DNA from: Wyeomyia smithii
Taxonomy: Eukaryota; Arthropoda; Insecta; Diptera; Culicidae
Assembly: GCF_029784165.1 (NCBI RefSeq)
Contig: NC_073695.1
Location: 229,185,916 to 229,249,915 of the forward strand
Direction: 5' to 3'
Length of the DNA: 64,000 nt
Shown here piece by piece: positions 1-12,225 of this stretch (the stretch's first letter is position 1; the number at the start of each line of letters is the position of its first letter). The translations under genes and the position numbers were made by a program. Below the pieces are notes generated by a model. It was not told where the DNA came from. It searched no databases and saw nothing but the letters and a program-made list of their open reading frames with translations.

Positions 1-2372
1 ATCAATTGTGGCTCACCGTTATTTTTCTTTTGCAAAATTTTTGAATATTTAGCACGTGCACAGCCAACCCAGAATACAGATACCCAATCCGTTCCCGCCG
101 TTTGACGTGAGTCTGGATAATGTTTAGGGTAATGTGTTGGTTTGTGTTGTTCCATTAAAAAACGATCTTAATTCAAATCAATTAAATTTTGAAATATTTT
201 GTTAGATCACATTTTTATGAGCCTTATACAGAAATCATGTAAATTGACCCTTGTTTATATGTGAGTCAAGTTCAATAAAGGACAAATACAAAGTAAACAT
301 TTGAAAAATTTTAATTTGAATCGTACAAAGCATCTCATGTTCAAACAACTTAATGGAAATAACAAATCATGAAAAAGATTTGAACAACTTTCTGTTGCTT
401 CTGTAACAGAACAAATGTCAGCGTACTGAGTATTGAAAAGTGTTTTTGCTTCCTGGAAAGAATATGATCATCGTAAATTTTAATCCCGTCGCGTAAAATT
501 ATCTCCATTTTACCCTTTGCTGACCGGCGGAATTCCTGCGAGTCAAAACGATGAATCACTTCGATCCGAGAGCAGGCAGCGAAATTAGAACCCATACAGC
601 AGGGGCACAGTATAATAGCTCCGGATTCCAGTGGACAACAATCTCAGTCATTCATTCAATTGGCCGTGCGGCTGGTTGCCACTCCTCGAAGCGGCATCGA
701 TCGCATCGTGCACGCGCTCACATTCAATGATGTATCACCAACTACCAAACAACCTCCTTCACAACGCGCCAGAAGGTATAGTAGGTATAGTTTTTTCTAA
801 AGAGCAGAGCCTACAATGTCAACCACCTGTTATCGGTCACGGCCCAGGTCCGACAAACAGGTAGGCAGGCAAGCGCAAACGTCTTCAGTTTACTCGAAGC
901 TCGATTAGCCACTTGGGATTTTGTTGTTGCTTTTTATTTTCTAGTGCAATAAAGGGTAAAGCGACTTTAATTCATTCCGGCCTAAAAACTCGATTCTATA
1001 CCAAATGCAAACGCTGAGCATAATCGTATGTATAGACACATTTCCTTCGTTTTGTACTCTTCGCTTATGAGCTCGCGTGTACATGAACGAGAATGTGTGC
1101 TCGTGTGTGTATGCGCGCGCGCTTCTGTACTTTTCACAGAAGACATTCGTACTGCTGTGCTTCTTCAGGGTCGATTTTCGTTTACTTTTTCCTCTTCACT
1201 TGCTGGACTTGGATTTGGAGTCGTCTTCACCGGTGGTGGTTGTTGCCCACTCGACCTGTTTTGACAGTTGGTTTCCTCCAGATGCGATTGGGGCTAAGTC
1301 TGGGTATCATTTTGATTTGATTTATTCAAACCATTCACACTGCAAAGCTCCCAAGTTAAATTTGACTTCTGAACCCTAAACAAAGGCTATGCTGTAATCC
1401 CGCGATGGAAAGCCCCCGCAAGGGAACACCAATAGTAAACACTTCCTTAATTACCCCCTGGGACTCGAAGTAAAAGTGATGCCAATAAGTAGCTCACCTG
1501 TAAACGCAGGCAAAGCTAACCAGCTGGCATCCCTTCACGCAAAGCATCAGGCGCGTAATCCGTTAAGCTAATAACATCATCGCTCGCTTCTGCAGAGGTC
1601 AAGCTTCATTTTCCATCCTGCGGGGACTTTGCATATGTGTAGTTGAATCTTCTGCCGGTTCCAAGCAGTTCCAAGCGGTCCGTCCGCACTGAAACCGATT
1701 CGACTCGGGCAATTCGGGTCGCACTTCGTTGCGCTCCGCCTGTACGTGCTTTGCTGTTGCTGCTGCTGCTGTTGTTGTTGCTGGTTCGTTGTTGTCGCCT
1801 TCGGTTGATCAGTCGGTTGGTAGTTATTCTGCATTGTGTTACTGTACCGTTGCTCCCTTGATCCTACAAACCACCTTACCCTTTTACCACCTTCACCGTC
1901 CCCAACCAAATTTGCCTCTACTCTCGTCGTCGTCTTCGTTGTTCATAATGCTAGCTTTAAAAAGAGAGAGATTTTACGCCAATTCATTTAGCCGTTGGCA
2001 GTACCCTTTCAGATTTTAGTTAAACTTTGTGAGTTTGAGTTGGATATCGGTGGTTTAAGTATTGAAGTTTTGAAAGAAATCACGAGGTTTTTTTGGAAGA
2101 GGCCAAAGCCTTTTCCAAAAATTGTTCACCAAGAAATAGAATTTTTTGACGAAGATTCAAACGTTGAATATAGTTTTAAATTTTATTACATATTTTTTGC
2201 AAAATTTTAAAATTTCAACCAATTTTTTCTTAAAAATTAGGCTTTTTTCAATAACTTTTTTTAATTCTGTGTTTTTTCAAATAGATTCTTCACACAATAT
2301 CCCAAAAGATATACTGGCGAACCTCGATATAAGTTACATTTCGATTTTTAAAATATACTTTATATCGAATTG
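1..2372. other. Gene-free flank with a GC-richer island
   Basis: No convincing coding region. The first 600 bases and 2000-2372 are AT-rich with scattered stops. About 600-2000 is closer to balanced in base composition, has no recognisable repeat, and contains a short CTG/TTG trinucleotide run at about 1750-1785. That run gives polyglutamine or polyleucine reading frames on both strands, which I do not regard as genes. The island could be intronic regulatory DNA; nothing in it proves function. Confidence 0.5.
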
Positions 2373-2374
2373 TA

Positions 2375-3453
2375 CAGGGGGTAGACAAAGTGATTCAGAC
2401 AGGCAAAATTTTCGTGCAATTTTAAATAGCCAGAACTTCACGAAAAATGAATCAATTTTGATGAAGCCGGTTTCATTTTACTGGAAAACTATCCTGGTTT
2501 CCTAGTATTACTTGGAAACTTGACGTGACCAATGGATACTGGAAATGATCCGGATTTTAGGAGTATATCTCCGAATGTGCAATTTTGGCAACGCGTAGAA
2601 CTTTTTCTGACATCTTGTTTCTTTTAGGTTTTCAATAAACTAGAATTCATTTCAAGTTTATTGGTTCCCAAAAGTTGAAAATCTGTCGAAGAACCATCGA
2701 GATATGAGTTAGTTGAATATGGGAGTTTTTTTTGCAGTTTTATTCTCTTGTTGTGTAAAAATTTCCTCGGGCACTTTAGCAGAACGCAATGAAACTTTGT
2801 GGGTGCCTTATTAAACTAAGCAACTTCGCAAACTTTTTTTGAACATTTATCTGGACTAACATTTGAAATGGTTTGAAGTATTTAAACCTCTTTCTCATAA
2901 ATCGACATACCTAAATAATGACGAGAGATAGAAAATGGTTGTCAGTGGTATAACTTCTAGAAAATTATTTGAACTTGTTTTGAACTATAGTTTAAAAAAT
3001 TAAAAAGTGATTTTAAAATTATCGGTTACTTCAGATTTTTTTCAAATGGTTTTTAGATAGAAAATTTAGTGGCCTCTCCACTCTCCAGAACAAACCACAT
3101 AAAACTTTTTCGTGTACTATGTACCCAGCAGCAAAAAACTGCAAAAACTTACCTAATTAAATCATATCTTGATGGTTTCTTGACAGATTTTCAACCTTTG
3201 GGTACCAATGAACTCGGAATGTATTCTAGTTTATTGGAATCACATAAACTTTAAAGAAACAGGATGTCAGGAATTGTTCTACGCGTTGCAAGAATGCACA
3301 TTTTGACACATATTCCTAAAGTCCGGAACATTTCCGGTGTCCGTTAGTCTAGTCAAATTCCCTAGTATTTGTTGGAAAGTAAAATAGCTTTCCAGTAAAA
3401 CAAGACCGGTTTGACAAAATTTTGCCTGTCTCAATCATTTTGTCTACCCCTTG
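2375..3453. mobile_element. Foldback DNA element with TA target duplication (family F1)
   Basis: Both ends carry inverted repeats: the left end reads CAGGGGGTAGACAAAGTGAT and the reverse complement of the right end starts CAAGGGGTAGACAAAATGAT. They are flanked by TA at 2373-2374 and 3454-3455. The arms stay alignable for roughly 350 bases inward (about 2375-2760 against 3100-3453), so a single strand could fold into a long hairpin. No transposase frame is present. TA duplication and termini suggest mobilisation by a Tc1/mariner-type enzyme, an inference. The termini are shared with the larger element at 54992-57340. The centre (about 2775-3110) is homologous to 34320-34630. Confidence 0.75.
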
Positions 3454-3455
3454 TA

Positions 3456-5100
3456 CCGAATCATGACACATCTTCAGCTATACGGCTTCAAATACTTTTT
3501 TTGTTGTCTTTGGTCTACGTATAGTTTATTTTGGAAATAGAATACAATAAGAATATAAGTGTAAACCAACTTGTTTTAAGAATAATTTACATTACATAGT
3601 TTTTTTTTTGCTTTTCAGGGAGACTTTTGGCCTTTATCCTTTCGTTTTCAAAAACTAGGCCATCAGGAGAATTATTCAAATTCATTAACATACATGCAAA
3701 TTTTTATTAATTTTTTTTTTCTCGGTAATTGTTTTTTGGTTTGATGTATAAGAGCCATGTATATCTGCTTACGGATTGAGAACTTTTACAATAATTTCTT
3801 CGTCCTTCAGGATTTCAAAATCCTCATTTTCTTTGTTGAATTTCAAAATTGTCGTTTGAACTTTAACTTTTTATTATTACATATAAGAATAGCCTGAAAT
3901 TGCGATCTGTTTCAAAACCTGGGAGCTCACCCTTTAGATGAAAACTGAGGGACTAAGAAAGAATCTTTACTATGGTGTAAACTATTGGAAATGCAACATA
4001 GAGGGTGCTACAAAGTTTCTTCCCACAAGGACCCGTTTCTAAATTCGAAAAGTACGGATACTTCTGTACATGTGCCTTCATAGCTCAAATTCAAAATATA
4101 GTAACCCTCTAGTGCCAAGTGCCGCCTTTAAACGGGCTTCAGTCAAACCTCTAAAAAGCTTCTAAAACACTTAAAAAATATTTAAAGAAATTCATAGTGT
4201 TTTTACCGAAGTTCCTCTAAAAATTAACTTGGGCACTAGAGGTTTAAAAAGATGAAAAATAAAATTTCAACTCCTAAAATTTGCTCATCATATGTATATA
4301 AAAGACCTAAATACGTGCAATGAAAATGAAATGTTTTAAAATCTATCGATTTTGAGTTGTGTCAGTCGCGGCTATCGTATGCGGTCTGATCATGATGTTT
4401 TTTTTGCCATAGCTATGAAATTTTTAATTGCATTTATCAACATTTTCAAAGATATTACAACTATTTAGAAGATGTTAGATACCCGATCATACGATTATAA
4501 CAAACGGGTAACACAAATATATCTTAACTTGATAGAAATAACAAAGCCTGTAATAATCTCGATATGCCAGAATGACCTGCCATGGATGAAAATTACAGAA
4601 TTATATCAAATTCTGTTATCATACACTTGAATGTTCAAAAATGTGTTTTTTTAAGCATATTTATAACAAAATTTGTTATTCAATTGACAAAATATTGTAC
4701 ATTCTACCTAATTCTGATCTTTTTCTGACATAAACCTTACAAAACCTACTATAATTTGTAATAATCAGTAATTAATTTTGATAGGAATTTTGATATTTTA
4801 ACTATTAACTGATTCCACAGATTGTCAACACGAAATGAGACTTCTCACATTCTTATTACATGCGAAATAAAATCACTTCGCATCTTGTGAAACTGGGGAT
4901 AAAACATAACTTGAAAAAAAGGCGGTACCACTTGCGATATGGATCTAAAATGAACAGCGCTAATAGCGAGCGAGAAATTGGTTAGCCGCCGCTTTTCCCA
5001 TTGATTTTGAGATCCGTTTTTCATTGGTTTTCAATTGATAAGATATGCTAATACCCGCCAAACCTATTTATACTATCCACAGTATGCCTTCCTACTAATC
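3456..5100. other. AT-rich gene-free stretch with one possible small MITE
   Basis: No coding region seen. At 4104-4243 a short inverted repeat (left ACCCTCTAGTGCC, right GGGCACTAGAGGT) is flanked by TA-like dinucleotides and may be a ~140-bp MITE relic, low confidence. The rest is AT-rich sequence with many stops in all frames and no repeat I can match elsewhere in the window. Confidence 0.4.
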
Positions 5101-5210
5101 TACCACGTAGTTCTACGTCAAAAATTGTTTATTCAATAAAGCTCTATTTACGCTACTTTTTTGCAACAAACGCGTTAAAAATATTTTTGAAAACTGTGGT
5201 GGACATGTTG

Positions 5211-5460
5211 TGGTCCCCGTGGTTCTGTGGTCAGCGATGTCGGTCGGCTAGCTCTTCAACACGGTTGTGATATCGGGTTCGATTCCCGATCAGGTCAAGG
5301 ATCTTTTCGAGCTGGAAATTTTCTCGACTCAGCACTGAGGCACGGTGTATTGTTGTACTTATCCTACAACATGCGAAATGTGCCGGAAACAATATCGATA
5401 ACGAATTCTCTCAACTAATTTAGTTGATCGAGACCCCAGGCTAACGTGCGGTATTGTTTT
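5211..5460 (+). mobile_element. tRNA-related SINE, family SINE-A, copy 1
   Basis: The head resembles a tRNA gene with Pol III promoter boxes: an A-box-like stretch after the GTGGTTCTGTGG segment and a clear B box, GGTTCGATTCCC. The same ~250-base sequence recurs at 49374-49635. Flanking 15-base direct repeats at 5198-5212 and 5461-5475 agree at 13 of 15 positions, which fits a target-site duplication from LINE-assisted retrotransposition. No intact tRNA fold is claimed. Confidence 0.8.
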
Positions 5461-5769
5461 GGTGGAATTGTTGTGTTTCTTAATTATCTTCAAAATGAAT
5501 GTCAATTTCTTTAAATTGTTTAAGTAATTTTTGGTAACCATGCACGCCAATCTAGCACTATTTTAGTTTTTCATGGTAGTTAGTAGAATATTATTTGAAA
5601 AAAAAAAATAGCTTGGCTTCAAAAAATTTTACTCTGAAATTTCTCTTTTTAATTCAAATATATTCTGCTTCATGACATACCTGTTTTTGAATTGATAAGA
5701 TAGTCACTACTCACTATATTACAACATTCACATGAAAGTTTTCTTAGTGAAAACTTTTTCGTGTTTTTC

Positions 5770-5945
5770 AACACAGACACAGACACACACACATACACAT
5801 ACACATATACAGATACATATTCATACATACAGAAAATGCTCAGTTCGTCGAACGGAGTCGAGTGGTATATAACATTCGGCCATTGGGACCACATTTGTTT
5901 TTTTTTGTGATTGCTATACCTATCTAGGAGAAAGGCAGAAAAAAG
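5770..5945 (+). repeat. Dispersed repeat end with CA-rich tract (family R2)
   Basis: A CA/TACA-rich microsatellite (about 5773-5830) is followed by a conserved segment, AGAAAATGCTCAG, and ends TCTAGGAGAAAGGCA. The same order (CA tract, AGAAAATGCTCAG, ATTGCTATACC, AGGAGAAAGGCA) is found at 14578-14736, where it ends a larger element. This copy therefore looks like a 3'-end fragment of that family. Family identity is not recognised. Confidence 0.6.
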
Positions 5946-6227
5946 TTTGATAATGTTCCAATTTTTTTAATCTGAATGAAAATATCACGCAAATAGTCAA
6001 TGAATACTAAAAATTCCCATACTTCTACAATTTTACGCAGATATAGTTGACTTATTCACGAGGTTTTATTTCCGATCATTCTCCTTTTTTTTTGACGTAG
6101 AACTACGTCTCTTAGGAAGTTTGGCTATTAGAGTTAAAATCTAAAAACAGAAAAAGGGAAAAATATGTCCAATTTCATATGTCAATAAGTCGGTCAGTTT
6201 TCAGTTGATTCTTTTTGTTCTGACAGC

Positions 6228-6470
6228 AACCGATTGGAAAATCTTCTATGCATCCGTTGTAGAAAATTGTAATTGGATTATTCGAACTATTGTACTATTC
6301 AAAATTGTCAAGCCTTGACGAAATGCACGAGACGGCCTCTGAATGGTCGCTAAATGTTTGCTTTCCCTAGCACGGTCGACAGAATGATATACCTAGTAAA
6401 CCGGGAATGCACTCTTAAGAGCCTGCTTCTGCTCAAACCAATCAGTTTACCAGTTGATGGCCACTAGGTA
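6228..6470 (+). repeat. Dispersed repeat, also at 46230-46490 in opposite orientation
   Basis: About 240 bases align with the reverse complement of 46230-46490 over several segments, including GATTGGAAAATC, TATGCATCCG, TTCGAACTATTGTAC, CACGGTCGACAGAAT and AACCGGGAATGC. No reading frame and no element class recognised. Two diverged copies in opposite orientation in one window fit a dispersed non-autonomous transposon. Confidence 0.65.
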
Positions 6471-8112
6471 GCAGCAATAGCGGTTCGTTGTAACACTAGC
6501 ATTGTTGCATTCTGGAGGGATCGCGATATCTTTGAATTATAAAATTACGATGGACTATCATTGAGAAGTAAATTTTATTCAACACTATTATTTAGTGTAA
6601 TTGAATTTCTGTATATACTGTGGTGGCCCTGAAAATTTTTTTGATGATATTAGTCCCGTTCCGGCAATACTCATATAAGCTAGTATATGACCATCGTTGG
6701 CTATTTTCCAGACACATTTTTCCGTGGCTTTGTATACAGCCCTTCTGTTATTTTCTTTTGAATTAGAATATGTTTCGAAAGCTATTTTATGATATTTACT
6801 AGATCTAAAATAATAAAATTTTCGTGCCTTTCATTTTATCGTGAAATTGCTATTTGTTTTCTCTAGTTTTTGTGACATTTTCTCGTACTCTTCGGTCATT
6901 TTGTAGCAAAATGCTAGTTCTGTAATTCTTTCATTATCGTGTTGCTGCCCATTATAGTTCTGTTACCATACTTTTTTGTGTTTTGTCTCAAATTTATATC
7001 CGCTAGTATTTTATTGATATATGTAAATTCATGTCTTTCTTGTAGTCTTCCACCGCAAGACAGATGCAAATTAAATTTTCGTGCCATGTCAAATAAACCA
7101 TTTAAACTATGCGAGTGAAATTTAAATTCGCATCCTCAATTTTGTTAGATCCTCTTGTAGTTTTTGAGTAAAAAAAAGAATTCATTGCTTAAAAAACCCA
7201 TGCCACAAAACTCATCATCATCGAATTTGCGTAAAATCCCTCTCGAAAAACTACAAAACATCAGCAGCGGTTGATTTTACGTGTGTCCGTACCGTCGTCG
7301 TTCGCCGCAGCAGCACACAGTTCGGGGTTCGGCAGAGCCCGAATGAAGCTGAAAACTAGGTGAAAAGAGAAGGGCAACTGTAACACCACGGAGCAACAAC
7401 TGCGAATAGGCCTGCCAACCTACCGGGTTGGTGGTGCGTACTGAGAGCTCCGGAGCAAAGAGATGAAAAATGAGAGCTGGATTATTGTGTGATTATAATA
7501 TTTTCGCCAACTTCCTCATTATTATATAATTGGCCACTGCTTTCGATATAGGCTTTTGCTACTATTGCTACCGTCGCCGAACCCTGAATGGCTGTGGCGG
7601 GCGGGAAGGTAGCAGAACTCAGGGTGTGGCGGCGTGGAAGCCAGTGGAAATTGTAGGCTTTCGCTTCCGTGAACTATTGTTGTGGTGTTGGGCCTAATGA
7701 AGGGTTTCTCTGGTCGGTCGGTGTTGGCCAGGGCAGGTTTTGGTGGTGTTTTTTTTTCTGTTGTTGCTCCCGACGGAGATTGAACTATGGGAATAAACTC
7801 TATCGGATTGCTACCGGTTTAATCTAGGTGTCAAAGAATGGCACATTTGTCTGCCTATTCAACAGAGTGTGTTATTTGTACTATTCTTCTGCATAGGGGG
7901 GTTTCCAGCTTCAAGATGTGCTTCAACGCGCTCTGTGACCTTATATTCAAATCTCTCGGGCTTAGGTTCAACGTTTTTTTAGTTATTTTACGCAACGAAT
8001 ATGTTTTCACTCGATGCTTCAAGTGAATGGAGGTTTGTGTTGTCTTTCGAAATGAAGTAAAAATTTAAAAATGAACTGTTCTTGCTTCATTCAAAATTCG
8101 AGAAAACAGCTT
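6471..8112. other. Gene-free stretch with a GC-richer island
   Basis: No coding region is supported. 6471-7250 is AT-rich. About 7260-7850 is noticeably GC-richer (CGTCGTCG, GCAGCAGCAC and GGCGGGCGGG-type words) and matches nothing else in the window, so it may be single-copy intronic or regulatory DNA. This is a composition-based impression only. Confidence 0.4.
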
Positions 8113-8328
8113 CTCCCAGCTGGTCTCGAGGAACGATGCTGGCCTAACAAGCCAGTCGTCGTATGTTCGAGTCCCGGCTCGGGAGGAACTGTTAGTGTCA
8201 GTAGGATAGAAGCGCTAGCCCCGCAATTGTCCTGTACACTTAACAGTCGGCTGCGAAGTCTGTGTAGAGTAAAACAGAAGGTCGAATTCCGATACGGAAT
8301 GTAGCACCAAGACTTTGCTTTTTTTTGC
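8113..8328 (+). mobile_element. tRNA-derived SINE, family SINE-B, copy 1
   Basis: Starts at the CCCAGCTGGTCTCGAGG head and ends GCACCAAGACTTTGCTTTTT. The head keeps a B box (GTTCGAGTCCC) and an anticodon-arm-like hairpin (CTGGC/GCCAG stem, loop CTAACAA) that would give anticodon AAC, so a valine-type tRNA ancestor is possible. The body ends in a T-rich tail. Five further copies occur in this window. Confidence 0.85.
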
Positions 8329-8830
8329 TTCTCTAAGAAGGCTAATTGATAGCCCTTCATTCACCTGATTTGTATGGCATCACATCGACCGAGCTCCTCT
8401 GTGCAGTGTGGTTAGTGTTCAGCAATATCGTTATGGCCAAAATCAATTTGCTGAATTACATAAATGTCAAAACTTTTCGATCGGAGAGGTAACGCGTTTT
8501 TCTCCACCAGCTTTGCCAGCCAGTAGAGTCTGCAAGCGACGAGTCGCCTCCTATAGTGAGCGTGGGAAAGTAACCGCCTCAAAGATCGGCCGAGTAATCG
8601 ATCTATTGATTTCCCAATCGGGCTCGCACAGACACGCACGCACACACACACATACGAATGCACGCATGCATTCACCGCAAGCGTCACTTAAAGGTAATTT
8701 GCTGGCGCTGGCGAGCTGAAGATATTGTTTGGACGCTGTTGGTATAACGAGTTGAAGTGCGTTTTATTGCGTAAAATGCCTCCGTCTAGTTTTGGAAAGT
8801 TTAAAAACAAATAAATATGAAAAAATATTA
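8329..8830. other. Gene-free spacer with CA microsatellite
   Basis: No supported gene. A short CA/CACG-rich microsatellite lies at about 8630-8660. The remainder is moderately balanced in composition and matches nothing else in the window. Confidence 0.4.
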
Positions 8831-9176
8831 TAGTTCATATTATCCTTAAAAATATCCTTCTGCTAATAAAAGTCAGCGATATTATCGCATTCCAAAAACT
8901 AAAAAAAAAATCTAATGATGAAATTAGAGAAACCTGAGAACAGAACAATTGGAAGACAAAGCTAACTGAGAGCAAAAAAAAAATGGAGAACAGGGACAAC
9001 GGATGAAACTGAGAATAGAACAGACAAATGAAAACAGTGAAAACAGCAAGAACAGAAATAATTAACAAGAAAAACAGCAATAAAAAAACAAACCGAAAAT
9101 GCATAAGAAAGCAGAAATCATAAAAACAAGAAATTTGGAAAATAAAAAACAACTAATTCTGGATAATAAGAAGAAG

Positions 9177-9391
9177 CCTTCCCAGCTGGTCTCGAGGTAC
9201 GATGCTGGCCTAACAAGCCTGTCGTCGTAGGTTCGAGTCCTGACTCGGGAGAGACTGTTAGTGTCAGTAGGATCGTAGCGCTAGCCCCGCAATTGTCCTG
9301 TACACTTAACGGTTGGCTGCGAAGTCTGTGTATAGAAAACAGAAGGTCAAGTTCCGAATCGGAATGTAGCACCAAGGCTTTGCTTTTTTTA
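9177..9391 (+). mobile_element. tRNA-derived SINE, family SINE-B, copy 2
   Basis: Closely matches the SINE-B copies at 8113 and 27617, with head CCAGCTGGTCTCGAGGTACG, B box GGTTCGAGTCC and a T-rich 3' end after GCACCAAGGCTTTGC. It is flanked by a perfect 9-base direct repeat, AAGAAGAAG, at 9168-9176 and 9392-9400, marking the insertion boundaries. Confidence 0.9.
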
Positions 9392-10096
9392 AAGAAGAAG
9401 ATAAAACAGAACTGCTAAAACTAAAACATTATTTAAAAAAATGGAAACTGACTACAGAATACTAATGCGTAAAAATGACATGCAGAATTATAAAACCCAA
9501 AAAACGGAAAAATTGAAATTAGAAATAGCTAAAAATAGAGTACTAAAAATTAAAACTGTACATAAAACTGAACAAAAAAACAAAAGGAACTAAATCGCGA
9601 GATTGAATACAACTAATACAACTGAATGTAGAGAAACCTGAAACAAATAAATCAGGGAAAAAAACTTTAAACCGTAAAATGAATTAAGAAAATAGCAAAC
9701 AGATCAAATCAGTAAGAAGAACATAAACAAAAAGAGCAATGGAATGAATTAACAACCACAAAATAAAAAAAAAACTCGTGGAAATCGTTGAAACCAAAAA
9801 GAACTCAAAATGGGGAAAACCAAAAGAAAAGAAAACTGATTTTGTAATCTGAAAAAACTTGAAAATTAGAGGGAAAAAAGAAACAGAGTAAAGTGATACC
9901 AAAACTACAAATAAAGAAAACAAAAAACATGGCAAATGACACAGGGAAAATTGAGATAAGAAATCTGGAAAAAAAAGAAAACGGAAAACTTGAGCAAATC
10001 GAAAACCGATGAAACAAAATAAAAAAAATAGTATACGATATGTTGGTAACCCGAAAACTACTACATCAGATAACAAAAATTAGTAACGATCAGAAC

Positions 10097-10601
10097 TAAG
10101 GATGAGAATCCTAATGATATTAGTCGAAAGTAGCGATAGTTGTAAACCATCGATATAATCGTGAGCTTTGAGTCTCACCGACAGTTATCAATATTTCCCT
10201 CGCACCACCCTCCACTTCGAAGGTAGAACTGAAAAATAAATTGGCCTTGTCGGTATTTGCAGTCACGCGAAATCATCCTCAAACTGTTGGAAAATTTTTG
10301 AAAAAATCATTTTTGCTCATTGAAACTCGTTCAGGTTAATTCCCATTTAAACGAGATTTCGCGTAAGCGGAAACGATGTGTGGAATTAGCTTCTGTTTTT
10401 TTTTTCAAAACTGGCAAAGGCACGCGCACGTTTTTGTGAGCAACAGAAGCAGCATTTTTTTGTTTTCCTGCATCTGCTTCAAGTTTTCAACTCATCGATA
10501 ATTATCAATACCTATCGATGGAAACCCGAAATTATCGATAATTATCGACAGCCATTTGAGCGGTTTTTAAATTTTAAAAAAATATTTTTTTCCCATCCCT
10601 A
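10097..10601. mobile_element. hAT-like MITE with 8-bp target duplication
   Basis: The element begins TAAGGATGAGAATC and the reverse complement of its end begins TAGGGATGGGAAAA, a short imperfect TIR. A perfect 8-base duplication, ATCAGAAC, flanks it at 10089-10096 and 10602-10609. Eight-base duplications and short TIRs of this kind are typical of the hAT superfamily. At 505 bases with no transposase frame it is non-autonomous. Several ATCGATAATTATCGA-type palindromes lie near the right end. Confidence 0.85.
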
Positions 10602-10802
10602 ATCAGAACACACAAAAAGTAGAAATACTAAGAAATCAAACCGTAAAACTAAAAACAGCCGAAAACTAAAAACAGTAAACTGAAACAATGAAAATTTAAC
10701 TCTGGAAAGATACTCTTATTCTGGCGTCAAATTGATGCATTAATCTTTTTTTTATTTTTATTATTTTTTGTTTAAAATTTAATAATGATTGATCATTACA
10801 GT

Positions 10803-11016
10803 CTCTTTATTTCTCAGCTGGTCTTAAGGTACGATGCTGGCCTAACAAGCCAGTTGTCGTAAGGTTCGGGTCTCGGCTCGGGAGAGACTGTTTGGTCAGT
10901 AGGATCGTAGCACAATTGTCGTAGCCCCGCAATTGTCCTGTACACTACACAGTTGGCTGCGAAGTCTGCAGCAGAAGGTCTAGTTTCGAATCGGAATGTA
11001 GCACCGAGGCTTTGCT
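10803..11016 (+). mobile_element. tRNA-derived SINE, family SINE-B, copy 3
   Basis: Diverged SINE-B copy with a small internal rearrangement around 10895-10925 and a shortened tail. It is flanked by a perfect 14-base target duplication, TTGATCATTACAGT, at 10789-10802 and 11017-11030. The 3' end stops at CTTTGCT directly before the duplication. Confidence 0.9.
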
Positions 11017-11356
11017 TTGATCATTACAGTATTAACACATTGATACATAACAAATACCAGAATTCAGTTGTTTGAAAAACGAGAACGGATTCGCACTATT
11101 TGAAAAAGAAGAGAACCATGTCACTAAAAATGAAGAGGCAAATTAACACAGACTGTCTTTCTAGGGTTAAAGTAGTAAAAACTGAAAACAAGATTGTAAA
11201 TAGAGAAAATAGAATACAAGAAAACTACAAATAGCAAATACATAGAATTATGAAAACCGAAAACAAAAAAAATTAAACAGAAATTTAAGAACAAAAAGCA
11301 AAAACAAAATTGAAACAGAATATAGATACAAAAATAATTCAATAAAGAACTTAATA

Positions 11357-11963
11357 CAGGTTGGACTCGCTTATATATAGTCTCCAATTTTTTCACTATA
11401 TATAATCGAATTTTATATATAATCGAATCAGAAAAAAATGTTTCATATTTATTTTTCATAAATGATTTGTTGTTTTTGAATGAGTAAGAAGAATTGTGTC
11501 TTTGATTCATTCCCCTAAAAGTCAGAAAACACATTTCTTACAAAAAAAAAATCTTGTAGTTATTCCTGGTGTAATTGCAGTCAAATGTAAAGAAAAACTA
11601 ATATCAAAATTATGAAAGTATATGTAGATTTGTCAACTTGTTTGTATTTATTTCTCAAATTTTTAAAAATTAAATTTTTTTTCCATTTATTTTTTATTTG
11701 TGGAATTATTTTTATTTAGGTATTTTTATTTATGTATTTTCAGTTTTTTTTTTTTGAATATTTTTAAACAATTTTCAAAATTTAATTTCTTTAAAATTTT
11801 TTTTTACTTTTTCCCCTTTTTATTAAGCGTTACGTATTTTGTAGATATTCTCTTACGATATATGTGCTCTAGATAAGTCATATTTGAAATTAAACAAAAA
11901 AATTATTTTGCTTCTCTATATAATCGAGTCTAGAATTATATATAATCGAATCATATATCTGTA
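11357..11963. mobile_element. TA-flanked TIR element (family T1), short copy
   Basis: Begins CAGGTTGGACTCGCTTATAT after TA and ends near 11963 in ATATATCTG followed by TA. It contains many TATATAATCGA repeats near both ends. Internal segments (AAGTCATATTTGAA, GCGTTACGTATTTTG) recur in reverse complement at 15040-15115, inside the larger element bounded by 14949 and 22853, so both belong to one family. No coding capacity. A Tc1/mariner or pogo relationship is possible from the TA target and terminal bases, but is inference. Confidence 0.65.
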
Positions 11964-12225
11964 TATAAAATAAACGAATCAGAATCTATTGTTATTCTGA
12001 ACGTTGTTATTCTGAAAACAAATAAAATTGAGAAAAAGCAACAAAAATTAAATTAGCGGTAACAGAAAAAGGAGAACAAAAAAAAACAAAAAATGTAATA
12101 CAGAAAACTCAGGAAATATACAAGGAAAATTAAAAAATTAAATAAAGAATACAGAAACAGGAAAAATTTAAATAAAGAAAACAGAAAGTAGGAAAAATAA
12201 ATACAAAAAACCTAAATTATTCCAC

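Larger units (their letters stand above)
5105..6108. repeat. Inverted repeat pair around a nested SINE
   Basis: A 19-base sequence at 5105-5123 recurs exactly in reverse complement at 6090-6108; its core, GACGTAGAACTACGTC, is itself nearly palindromic. Weaker inverted similarity continues outside both copies. This suggests a ~1 kb foldback or TIR element that received the SINE at 5211-5460 and a copy of the repeat end seen at 14578-14736. The outer boundaries are not clear, so the coordinates mark only the exact repeats. Confidence 0.45.
8831..12225. repeat. Strand-asymmetric A-rich low-complexity tract (interrupted)
   Basis: The + strand here is dominated by A-rich, purine-biased words (GAAAAC, AAACAGAAA, AAAACTGAAA) with almost no matching T-rich stretches, over more than 2 kb in total. 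It is interrupted by SINE-B copies, a hAT-like MITE and a TIR element. Long T-rich frames on the opposite strand are only a by-product. It may derive from a degenerate short tandem repeat, but no exact period is visible by eye. Confidence 0.6.
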